Source of the DNA: Lunasporangiospora selenospora
Taxonomy: Eukaryota > Mortierellomycota > Mortierellomycetes > Mortierellales > Mortierellaceae
Assembly (NCBI GenBank): GCA_015680635.1
Contig: JAABOA010000015.1
Coordinates: 7,897 to 39,405, forward strand
Direction: 5' to 3'
Length of the DNA stretch: 31,509 bases
Below are positions 1 to 11,199 of the stretch, piece after piece; positions within the stretch are counted from its first letter, which is position 1, and each line of letters opens with the position of its first letter. Made by a program: the position numbers and the translations under genes. The notes under the pieces were generated by a model. The model did not search any database, was not told the DNA's origin, and saw only the letters and a list, made by a program, of their open reading frames with translations.

Positions 1-1699
1 TCTAAAAAAGGGTTCAGGTTCGTGTTTTTATACTCGCGTAGCACATAGGAAAGGAGGATTGCGGCTGCAAACCTGGTAGTGCGACAATGGTACTTGGTTG
101 CACAGCCGAGGCTGCGCCATTAAGAGCACCGTCATCGCTCTCTCCCTCCTCCATGCAGTTTGTAATGCTATGTTCCTGAAAAGATGTTCTTCGGTCGGCA
201 GTTTCGCGCGGCCGGCTCTTGGCGGTCATACTGCGCTTGGTACGCACACAAGAGCTAATTGAGTCGAGGCTCGCCTACTGCGCGCAGCTGCTATCTATCA
301 TTGCGCGCGATGAATAGGCGCGAGGGTAGCTATTGAGTTACCTACTCATGAACAGCCGCTCCATGTGCTCCGTCCCGGACACCGAATGAGGTAAAATAGT
401 ACTTCAGGCAGCACCGGACAGAAGTGACAAATTGAGCGCGCAGAGCATGATTAGCTGCGCCTCGTCTGTCGCAGTGTAAAGGGCGAATTGTGTACACGGG
501 TATGGAATGGAAGTGTATCGGGGCGTCAGGCTGGAGGGTAAAATGGACCCCAGAATACTAGGTTGCTGCTAGAGCAGTAGCCTCGATCAAGAGCAAGCGT
601 AAATTCCATTTTAAGCATTGTCGCCCGAGATTGAAGCAGCGTCCAACAGCCCTTTTTTTTCCGCACGCGCTTCTCTCTCATCCCTTTTCCTGTCTCTGTT
701 CTTCCTGATTCCCTCTGTCACAACAGTGCTCTAGCCTTGTGGTATTTGCGAAATGAACCTTTAGCCTAGTAGTGTCGCTTGCTACAGGAGGTGTTAAGTA
801 ACATTTCCATGTAGCAGTAGTCGTCGAGAGTCCTTCCCCGCAGCAAACCAGGGAGGGGGAGAGGGGGAATAAGCAGGTCATTCATGCAGTTCCCTTCTCG
901 TCCACATGCGACGACGCGACCCAATGCCAATAATAGTGACCTTTGGGCTGTTCAGATGCATGGTGCACGGTAGGATGGGAGCAAAGTGACAGAGATAGAA
1001 AGAAAGATGGAGGGGACGAGGTACCAAGCTCATAAAAACCCCATTTTTGCGCAACAACCATGGGTAAATACTCGGCAACTTTCGCCGCACCGCCAAGAGA
1101 CACACTTGATTTTTATGCCGTCCATCCCTTTTTTATGCGCCTAGAAAAAGAAGAGAGAGAAGGTGCTTAATTCCTTCCTCTTCTTTTCTTTCTTCCATTT
1201 TAGTCTTGAAGAGGCAGTGTCCTCTCACCAAAAGTATATGACGCCAATCACGTCAAAAGGCAAAGAGACGCGTCGTCTGAAAGTATAGTATGAAGAAGAC
1301 CTCCAGTTTCTCCTAGCATCATTAAGTCCTTTCTTGGATCTAATCTCAAGGGTCTAATCCCCGTGCTCCAATGTCCTTCTCTTCCAGGAATCCTCCGCTA
1401 TCACAAGGTGCGCGATATCAGTGAACCTCGACGACTTTTCTCTCCCGAGATCCCCTCAAGGGGCTGATGTCGGATATTATCCAAAGGCGAAGGGTGAGGT
1501 TCGAAACATTGGGTCTACTCACCCTTTTCTTCACGCACTGGGTTCTCTGGAGTTTTAGTATGGCCTGATCAAAATACATAAATATGTGCACTGTCGCTCG
1601 TCAATGTTTCCCTCACAACCAAACTTGTCTCTCAGCGGTCAATTTCTAGAAAAATATTCATCATACCTGTCGACTACAAAAGTCTTAGGAAAAAAAAAC
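1..1699. other. Gene-free left flank
   Basis: I see no supportable gene here. Open frames are short, overlap on both strands and show no family motif. The last 130 bases before 1700 are A/T-rich and contain a weak TATA-like stretch near 1575-1583 that could serve the small secreted-protein gene. I looked for tRNA-like B-box sequences; the one near 1500 has no matching A box or acceptor stem. Confidence 0.5.
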
Positions 1700-1957
1700 A
1701 TGCTGTTCAAGACCATTACCTCGATTACCGCCGTGGTTTCATTGGCTGTCCTTCAAGCGGCCGCTCTTGCAACCGATGATGGTGGTCTCCAGTTAAAGGT
1801 GGCTTTGCCCATCGAAAACTTTCCAGCAGACTATGCTCAGCAAGCCGATTTTGGCGAGATGGACAAGTGGGGTTGGGGATTCCCTGGTGGATGGTGGGGT
1901 CGGAACTGGGGCTGGGGCTGGGGCTACCCTTGGCACTACCGCCACATGTGGTACTAA
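1700..1957 (+). CDS. Small secreted Gly/Trp-rich peptide (85 aa)
   Basis: An 85-residue product with no family I recognise. Residues 1-24 look like a classical signal peptide: a basic start, a hydrophobic core and an Ala-x-Ala cleavage end (AAALA). A short acidic spacer follows, and the last ~30 residues are almost only Trp, Gly, Tyr, His, Phe and Pro, with WGWGF, GGWW and WGWGWGYPW blocks. There is no Cys, so it is not a disulphide-knotted effector. I chose the ATG at 1700 over the in-frame ATG at 1586 because only 1700 puts the signal peptide at the N terminus, and an A-rich leader precedes it. A role in wall or surface interaction, metal or aromatic binding, or as a peptide precursor is only inference. 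The stop codon overlaps a perfect TACTAAC branch-point sequence, so the 3' end could differ if an intron is spliced there. Confidence 0.6.
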   Translation: MLFKTITSITAVVSLAVLQAAALATDDGGLQLKVALPIENFPADYAQQADFGEMDKWGWGFPGGWWGRNWGWGWGYPWHYRHMWY

Positions 1958-2172
1958 CTCATACAGGACGATCCTTTGATCAAGCAATTCAGGCAGCTTG
2001 GGTAAACGTCCACATCACCACTGGGGTCGGAATACAAAAAAAATGTCAAGAGAAGGAAAATGAAGTTCCCTGCCTATTGACAGCCAATAAATGCCCATAT
2101 ATTAACGGCATCTAATAGTAAAAAAAAAATATGTTACAGATGGTTTAATGGTTATTCAAGGTCCATAGTCAG

Positions 2173-4111
2173 TTATGCTAGAGCTGAATTTGGTAGAGGA
2201 GATGCTATTGACTCTGCAGTGACTCCATTGGAAAGAGACGATACTGCCGAGCTGCTGGGGACTGGGGCCTCGGAAGCCTTGGTTGCTGTGGCCGCATGCC
2301 TCGTCTTGGCAAAACTTGATCCAGTACCATTAGCCACCCTTGGCTTTCGAATGTTCTTTCCATGATTGACAGTCCAGGGTCCAAGCGAGTCATTCGAATA
2401 GAAATCCATAGGGTACACTTCTTGCCAAGGAATGGATTCGAACACAACAGAGGCTTCGTAGGGCGACAGTAGAGGCTTTGCAAAGGCGTAACCCCAGTCA
2501 ATGGACAGTCGTGGGCACGCAATCTGAATAAAGGCGTCCATGTCCTCAAACATAGCCAGCTTTCCTGGAAAGATTTCTGAAAGTAGAATGATTGTATAGT
2601 CGAGTCCTCGGTCCTTTAGTTTTTTCTCCAGATGCTATTAAGTACAATCAACAGGAGGCGAGAGAGAGGAAAGTTAGCAACTACTTGCCAGCTGCTAGAA
2701 AAGACGCAACGCTCCATGACTCGAATTTGCCCATACCTCGAGAATAGAGTTGCTGCCTTGACGTCCCAAAGTTCCCAAGATTAGACCAAATCGTTTTGCC
2801 TTTTTGGCCGTCTCAATAGCGTGTTTTCTCAACGAATGCATATCTTCATGGTCATATCGCTCCCTCGTAAACTTTTTGTCATATGGATCGTATCGGAACG
2901 CAGCCAGATGTGGGTTGTGGATCATGATAGATTCCAAGTGGAAGCGGCCATCTCCAAGATAAATCAAGGTATTCTCATCTTTAGACAGCTGAGGCGAAGT
3001 GCATCCCAGGATCTCAGCAGGCGACAATGGTTTTGCCTGAGGAACATTCAGGATATAGTCGATCTCCAATTCCTTCCGCGCTGCCTGGATCGCCTGCACG
3101 AACTGAATGACACCGACAAGAATAAGCTTTGATCCGCTCTCAAAGTTCTTGCGGACAGTGGCGATAAAGTGCTGAACGTCAATCCCAATATCCACAAAAA
3201 CATAAAGTGTTTTGATAGTTGTCACATCCACGGGGACTAATGAGCCAAAAAGATAAGGAAAGAACAAAAGTATGTCAGATGTTAGGAGATACTCATAAAC
3301 GCGGTCGTCAAGCAATTAGACAGAGACATACCAAGACAACTGTGGCCATAGTGGACCAGAAAGTCACATCCAAGGGCGACTGCCGTAAAATCATCGATGC
3401 AGCATGCTCCGTAGGTGACATCGCCCATGACCAAGGTTTCGACGCCACAAAACTTTTCCACGATATCTGAGATGGTGCAGGCGAAAATGAGTAGACCTTC
3501 TGGGAACTGAAGAGCAACTAAATGATATACGATTGAAGGAGATACGGACAGTGGTTAATGTCCTGAACAACAGAGAGGATTCAACACTTTACTTCAGTTT
3601 GATGAAAGAGTAGAAGGTTTACCTTTCTTTGCCCCCGCCTTTTGAACACTCCAGACGGTTTTGTGGATTTCAAAGTTGTAGTTGGCCGGAAGCTGCTCGA
3701 TCGCTAGGTTGAGCTTGGCGTCATGAAGGATCTCTTCAGGAACCTGGTTAGCGACTCGGGGGCGGCTAGGACCTGCGTTCTTGGTGACTATAGAGTGGAG
3801 AAAAGAGGTGGCCGTAGTCGGATAAGTATGCAGAGTAAATGCTTAAAGGAGCCAACGGTAATGAAAGTCGCAAATAATGAGAACTCTGTCCGCTTCATAC
3901 CATCGCGAATGGCTACGGCAAAATCCTCGATGGTCGAAGGTTCGGAGATTCCATCCGTCTGGGCCTGCTTTTTGGCCTTGCCAATGAAACGCCTCCTTGG
4001 CTTTCCAGAGGCTGTCAGCTCAGGGCTGGTGGTAGTAGTAGGCTCTGTACGCTGTGGCGAAATGGTAGTTTTAACCGACGCTGCTGCTAATTCTGTCATG
4101 ATTGGGTCCAT
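2173..4111 (-). CDS. DPH1: 2-(3-amino-3-carboxypropyl)histidine synthase subunit 1, diphthamide biosynthesis protein DPH1
   Basis: Catalyses, with DPH2, the first step of diphthamide synthesis on eEF2: transfer of the 3-amino-3-carboxypropyl group of S-adenosylmethionine to a histidine, using a 4Fe-4S cluster in the cytosol. Exons (minus strand): 4111-3901, 3787-3623, 3517-3332, 3236-2737, 2634-2173. All introns are GT-AG and phases join to one 507-residue frame. Family landmarks: [11 protein letters not shown] near residue 110, the three cluster cysteines in YGACCIDD (Cys164), EILGCTSP (Cys266) and [11 protein letters not shown] (Cys394), plus [10 protein letters not shown] and ILGTLGRQG. 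It is longer than the ~425-445 residues usual for DPH1, through a low-complexity N-terminal leader and a Ser/Ala-rich C-terminal tail after GPWTVNHG. An alternative start is the in-frame ATG at 4099. It is divergent from RIO2. Confidence 0.96.
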
Positions 4112-4394
4112 GTTCTGGTCCTGTCTTTTTGGGAGGAGAAAGTGACTCGAGATTGGGCAAAAGCAAAAAAAAAAAAAGCACAGCGCAGCCCAACGACTTG
4201 AACAGTGCGCAAACCCATGATGCAAGCCACCTGCGCAAAACAAAGAACTTTTTTTTTTTTTTTGAGCTCCGAAAGGGTTCATGTTGTACCTGTTCATTTC
4301 ACCAGCATCCATATTCTTGCTCTCAGCATCTAAACAGCAATTGTAGTAACACGGACCAACTCCAACATACAAAAAAAAAATAGCATTTTGAATC
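4112..4394. promoter_or_regulatory. Bidirectional DPH1-RIO2 promoter
   Basis: The start codons of two divergent translation-related genes lie 283 bp apart. The interval carries three homopolymer tracts: A13 at 4165-4177, T15 at 4249-4263 and A10 at 4371-4380. Poly(dA:dT) tracts are known to disfavour nucleosomes, so this fits an open shared promoter. No TATA box is evident in either direction, as expected for housekeeping genes. Confidence 0.7.
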
Positions 4395-6478
<2,084 letters not shown>

Positions 6479-6604
6479 AAGAGAGTCTAGTTCTCTCCCC
6501 TCCCCGGCCTCCTTTCTTCATTCATCTTTTTTTAGATTCTTTGTATTTACGTGCATTTTATTCGTATAAATCATATTTTTCTCCTTTACGGTTAATGGCT
6601 ACGC

Positions 6605-6606
<2 letters not shown>

Positions 6607-6640
<34 letters not shown>
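6607..6640. repeat. (AG)17 microsatellite
   Basis: A perfect dinucleotide run between the convergent 3' ends of RIO2 (stop 6478) and the 741-residue gene (stop 6696). It probably lies in one or both 3' untranslated regions. Confidence 0.95.
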
Positions 6641-6645
<5 letters not shown>

Positions 6646-6695
6646 ATTGTATCTCTTGAGGTGAAGTATGCTTGTCCAAAGAGGGAAGGATGATC

Positions 6696-8921
6696 TTAGT
6701 TCTTAGTAGATTTATCGCTTCCGTAACTACTTTCGCCATTGTTGTGATGAAGTGATAGAGTCGGAGCGGACTTGGACTCAGTCTTATCCTCGCACTTCTC
6801 TTTAGTTGTGCCACTCTTGTCTTGGTCTTCACCGTGCGTTGACCTCCAATGCTTGCAGGGTAGTACAAGATGGTGGTGACCAAGGGCTGGTGGCAGCAGG
6901 GGCGACAATTGAAGCCATCGCTCACAACAATCTTGACGGTCGTAAAGCTGGGTTTCCCTTTCTCTCGACATCATGATGTCTAAAGATTTGCTTCGTAAAT
7001 GAGTCCTTTGTTCTGTGTTTTGAAGTCGAAGAAAATGTCGACAATGTCCAGCCGTGGGGTCTATACTAGCTCCAACAATCTCGGTAGGACTGTGAAGAGG
7101 AGCCAGGTTTTGCTTTAAACAAATTGAACAAATGTCTCGTCCGCGCCGTGCTTGGGATGGAACAGGGGGTTGACCGAGCCATGTCTTGGTTTCTGGAGAA
7201 TGTTCTAGTGTTTTCGAGTCTGTCGGGAGAATTAGTGCCGCCCTGGAGGTTGCTGAGTCGTGCAGAAATTCCGAGGTTGCATTAAATTCACTATCTCGAG
7301 CTAGGCTGTTTTCTGGCATTTGTCTATGGGAGAGTATGGGAAGCCCTTGAATATCTGCGCAAAGACCTTTCTCAAAGCCTCGGTCAGTGCAATCAAATCC
7401 GTGGAGAAGATATTCAGATGCGGCCAGAGGTTGCACTGGTGTAGGAGAAGAGACAAAGGACCGCCGAAAGATTCTACAGATCGGGGATGATTTGAAAGAA
7501 CGTATGCTCGCCTCCTTCTTGGTGTCATTTGTCAGGTGTTCCTCGCTCCCTGCACCAGGTCCTTTCTTGTCATGGATCAAATGTTCCTCGTGGTCTTTAC
7601 TCGAGTCGAGACCAAGTCCCTCTCTTGAACTTTTAGGAAGCATTGCGGCAGAATACGGCAGTGATTTGTGGGGAAATCCGTTTGACGGAACAGGGAATGA
7701 GTGCCTAGAACTGCATGGTGGGTCCAGTAGAGCTGTATGTGAGAGAATCGTGGAAATCAATTTCTCTGGTGATTTTTTCTGGCTTGATGGATCACCCTGC
7801 TCTGGCTGTGGACTCGAATACCATTCTTTGGTTGCTAATGTCGATATTGGAGCGAGACTGCTTGCAGTAAAGCCAGCTCTGATATCGGAGCTGTTGATGT
7901 GACTTGAGAAGCTGCAAGACATAGGGCTGTGAGGTGAAAGGAGTGAGGTCGTAGACAGTCGATGTCCCTTCTTGTCACTTTTCATTTTCAGACCAAGGCA
8001 TGAGTAGGAAAGAATACTAGATATTGCTCTACGCTTCCTCGTCTCTGTTTTCTCTGCTTCCGTGATGTTCCTTAAAGGCAATCGGTCATGCCCCTTGGCA
8101 AGCGAAAACGGAGCGACACGCCATACGGGAGAAGCTTCAACAAATCCGTTTGTCAGCCCTTGTGGCGGCTCAAAACTTGGCCTGTTTTGCTGAGCTGACT
8201 CAAGTTCGACACTCTGAAGATTGGTGACTAATCGTGGCTCCTTGTTATTGTCATTTTCAAGGCAACTGACAGCCAATCGAGCGTGCATTGAGACATTTGG
8301 TGTATGGTGTAATCCTGAAAACAGCGACGGGGACGCTGAAAGGGTCTTTGTCGATGTCTTGGATCGACCAGAAAGGCGAGATAGTACACTTTGAAAGAGG
8401 GGGATCTTAGAGTGCTGGTAATTGCTGGTAAGAGGATCTGGTCTCTGTTTTGAGGTTTGATCCTTGGATGAATGGCCATTGCTGCTAATCCATGGTGGTT
8501 GGTCTATGGACATAACAGCAGGCAGGCTACCGCTACCTGGTGAGGGCTGCAGTCCGCTGGTATGTGTTCCAACATCTATACCACCACCACCCATAGGTGG
8601 AGGATCGTCCACCGAGGCCTCTTCTCTCTCGTGCCTGAACGAATGTTGTCGACCAATCTCTCCTAGGGTTCGAGGAGGGTTCAATCTTGTGTTTGACTCC
8701 GAAAGAGTGGTAAGCTCGGAGTGTCTTGAATTCATTCCAGCTCTCTGACTTTGAGACATCACGCTTTCTTGACGGTTGCTGTCGGTTAAATATGTCTGTT
8801 TGGTTTTGCGGACATTGTCGTTTACTGATATGCTCTTGACAGCGAGTGAATGTTCTTGTAAATACTCTCGGACAATATCATTATCAATACTCTTGTCAAC
8901 CTTTGCTGCTTCAGATGACAT
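6696..8921 (-). CDS. Intronless 741-residue Ser-rich protein, function unknown
   Basis: A single uninterrupted frame of 2226 bases, far longer than chance and longer than any other open stretch here, but I recognise no family. The product is rich in Ser, Pro, Arg and His throughout and predicted mostly disordered by eye, with many Ser/Thr-Pro and Arg-x-x-Ser sites that could be phosphorylated. The only compact-looking part is near residues 595-630, where CSICLKQ is followed about 30 residues later by HCRHF; this could bind zinc but does not match a RING or known finger. There is no signal peptide or membrane segment. The N terminus (MSSEAAKVDKSID...) is hydrophilic. A signalling scaffold or nuclear regulator is conceivable but not shown. 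It is convergent with RIO2, with 217 bp between the stops. Confidence 0.6.
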   Translation of the reverse strand: MSSEAAKVDKSIDNDIVREYLQEHSLAVKSISVNDNVRKTKQTYLTDSNRQESVMSQSQRAGMNSRHSELTTLSESNTRLNPPRTLGEIGRQHSFRHEREEASVDDPPPMGGGGIDVGTHTSGLQPSPGSGSLPAVMSIDQPPWISSNGHSSKDQTSKQRPDPLTSNYQHSKIPLFQSVLSRLSGRSKTSTKTLSASPSLFSGLHHTPNVSMHARLAVSCLENDNNKEPRLVTNLQSVELESAQQNRPSFEPPQGLTNGFVEASPVWRVAPFSLAKGHDRLPLRNITEAEKTETRKRRAISSILSYSCLGLKMKSDKKGHRLSTTSLLSPHSPMSCSFSSHINSSDIRAGFTASSLAPISTLATKEWYSSPQPEQGDPSSQKKSPEKLISTILSHTALLDPPCSSRHSFPVPSNGFPHKSLPYSAAMLPKSSREGLGLDSSKDHEEHLIHDKKGPGAGSEEHLTNDTKKEASIRSFKSSPICRIFRRSFVSSPTPVQPLAASEYLLHGFDCTDRGFEKGLCADIQGLPILSHRQMPENSLARDSEFNATSEFLHDSATSRAALILPTDSKTLEHSPETKTWLGQPPVPSQARRGRDICSICLKQNLAPLHSPTEIVGASIDPTAGHCRHFLRLQNTEQRTHLRSKSLDIMMSRERETQLYDRQDCCERWLQLSPLLPPALGHHHLVLPCKHWRSTHGEDQDKSGTTKEKCEDKTESKSAPTLSLHHNNGESSYGSDKSTKN

Positions 8922-9560
8922 TGCTGTCTTATGGATATGACAAATACTTGAGAGCGGTATTGACTTGAAAGCGACGAAGTAAAAGATTTCTCATGTACTA
9001 GAGTTTTGACAAAAATATGAGGGTGTTAGAGCGTCCCTTTAATATGAACCGTAACCAAACCTCTCGTGGCTTTCTCCAGTAATATCGAGTGGTCCTTTTG
9101 TAGGTCACGCTTTACATTGAGTTGAGGCTATAGGCAGCCCATTTGTTTCGAAAGAACTTGACTGAGGCACTTTGTTATTAACCAGAGTAAAGTAGTTGAC
9201 GCCGAGACCAGGTGGCATCCGTGGCTGATTCTATCCTTTGGCAAATTAAAGTAGGTAGTTGGCATGGATTTTTCTTAACAATAGCTCATTTGGTCTAATA
9301 TTGCTTGGGATTACATGTCAAGGAAGAGAGAAGGAAGGAGGCTGGACTCTTACCTAGAACCGCGTGTAGGATAAAGAAAATCGAGTTGATTGCTTTCGAT
9401 CGCTGAGAGCCCATGAATATTTAAAGGAAACTTTGTGCACAAGTAAAAGGGAGTGTGTGGCATTTGAAGAGTTGCCACAGTGAGAGGATTGTAGTGGATG
9501 AGTGAATGTCATTCGCATGGCAACTGGTGTCGCCTTTGATGCATATTACTTTCCCTGGAT

Positions 9561-9600
9561 ACCACAGGAGTCCACAGGAGTCCACAGGAGTCCACAGTGG
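9561..9600. repeat. Decamer tandem repeat (TCCACAGGAG, about 3.5 copies)
   Basis: The unit TCCACAGGAG occurs in register at 9571 and 9581, flanked by a copy with one change at 9561 and a partial copy at 9591. It lies about 640 bp upstream of the start of the 741-residue gene. Confidence 0.9.
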
Positions 9601-10550
9601 TCATGCATGTGTTGAGTGTACTTGAGCATACAGGTTTTTTTTGTGTGGTGTTTGCTACTTCATAGGACTTGAGCTAACCTTGGATGAACACTGTTGAGAT
9701 GTGTTAATTCCAAGAGAGAGGCTAAAGTGTGGGCATGGAAAAGCGATCAAAGGTTGGTTTCTGAGATTCTATCAGGTGGTAATCCGTCCCATCGTGGAGG
9801 GTCGAAATAGTCAAGAGGCTGTCTTGGGTATGAGGGAGGGAGGTCCAAAAGATTTGAATTTCAGGAACAAAACCTCTTTTCAATACTTTCGCCAGCCTCT
9901 GTGTTGTGTCCACCGCAACGCCTCGTTCTATTTTACAGAGCCGATCGGCTTTGACATTTCTCGATACCACACCAAAAAAGAAAAGTTTCCCAGGAGGCCA
10001 GACCCACGCTTCATTCAGGATCGGACTCTGAACTTCCCTTTCGGAAGCCTCTCACTATCCCTCTTTTCCCCTGCACGTTTCTTTGCCGGAGATCATAATA
10101 CAGACCATCTCACGTATTCTTGTGCTCTGTTATCGGAGACCGAGAGGCGATTTTTTTTTTGACAGAGGAGGGTATTTGAACTTGGTTCTGTTGCCTCTGC
10201 TATGTGGACTCTTTTTCTTGGGTATGTTTTTTTCTCTGAAGTTTTCATGGTGCTAGTGCTTTTAGCAACAAAAAATTGAAAGGAGATTGATACAACATAT
10301 GTAAGTCACTACCAAGTGGCGATGGTCGTACTATTCAGAAGCCATCGGATTCGCTGTTTTAGTGAAATTAGGCGGCGGGTACACTTAGTTTGGAAACGAT
10401 GGCAATTGAGGGAGATCAATGCCGCGCACCATCTTGACCCTGAGCACTCTCATTTTTGTGATGATGAGCCATACAACCAAGGTGAAACTGTGACCAGGCT
10501 GGGTAGTTAACCAAGGCCTACCGTAGAGCAGAGCATTGATTCTATGTCAG

Positions 10551-10566
10551 CATCGATCGATCGATG
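10551..10566. repeat. 16-bp perfect palindrome
   Basis: CATCGATCGATCGATG equals its own reverse complement. It lies about 640 bp upstream of the oxygenase gene; it may be a protein-binding site or just a short ATCG repeat. Confidence 0.9.
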
Positions 10567-11199
10567 TATTGTTGTTGTCGAGTTCCAGTATCAACCGCTC
10601 TTCAGCCTTGCTCTCTTTCTCACACGAGCTAGAGGGATATCCCGCGACGGAAAGAGCATCTGTTATTGCAAGAAAACAACAGCGGTAACCCGAGGTGTGC
10701 ACGCGTGAACGAATACAGAAGAAAAGGAAGAGAGGGCATGGGAAAGATACTCTTAGATAAGTACCTGGTCAAGTGTAGAAGAGCACCGAGAGGCACAGAG
10801 CGTGCGACGTTGCACAACCCGTGAAGCGCGGACTTGCATAAATGAAGAGAAAAAAAAGTGGAGCTCGTGTTGGCGGAGAGGGGATGTGAGAGAGGAGACG
10901 AGGGGTCGTGTGCACGGGCAGACACAAGCCACCGTCGGCGTTTCTCTCCTCTCCCCCGCAAACGGACGTACATTCGCCTTGATACTCGCTTTCTCGGACT
11001 TGCTCGCCGCGCCCCTGTGGCCGAGACACCAGCGTATTCGGCATTCCCCAGGGCAGACCAGAGAGAGAGTGAAAAAAAAAAGAGAGAGAGGCATCTGCTG
11101 ACTGGCTGCTTTGTTCGCCACATAAGAGGGCCGCAGCCCACCTTTCTCTTTTTCTTTTTTTCATTTCACCGCGTTCCATCACTTTACAGCAACATCATC

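Larger units (their letters stand above)
8922..11199. other. Long gene-poor spacer
   Basis: 2.3 kb between the unknown 741-residue gene and the oxygenase gene, which are divergent. Short frames exist on both strands (for example 9701-10162 and 10629-11141) but they overlap each other and have no family motif. It contains a decamer tandem repeat at 9561-9600, a 16-bp palindrome at 10551-10566 and a pyrimidine-rich leader at about 11140-11165 just before the oxygenase start. Confidence 0.5.

Noticed and set aside
1490-1515. Possible tRNA B box (GGTTCGAA)
   Set aside because: No A box at the right distance and no acceptor stem or cloverleaf can be drawn.
1586-1699. Upstream in-frame ATG extending the small secreted peptide by 38 residues
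   Set aside because: It would bury the clear signal peptide inside the protein; the ATG at 1700 is the natural start.
3723-4145. Plus-strand frame of 140 codons
   Set aside because: It is antisense to DPH1 exons 1-2 and their intron, which carry the conserved protein.
7387-7902. Plus-strand 171-codon frame inside the 741-residue gene
   Set aside because: It lies wholly antisense to a much longer frame and shows no motif. Without expression data the longer frame is preferred.
9701-10162. 153-codon frame upstream of the oxygenase
   Set aside because: No family motif, random-looking composition and weak start context; probably chance.
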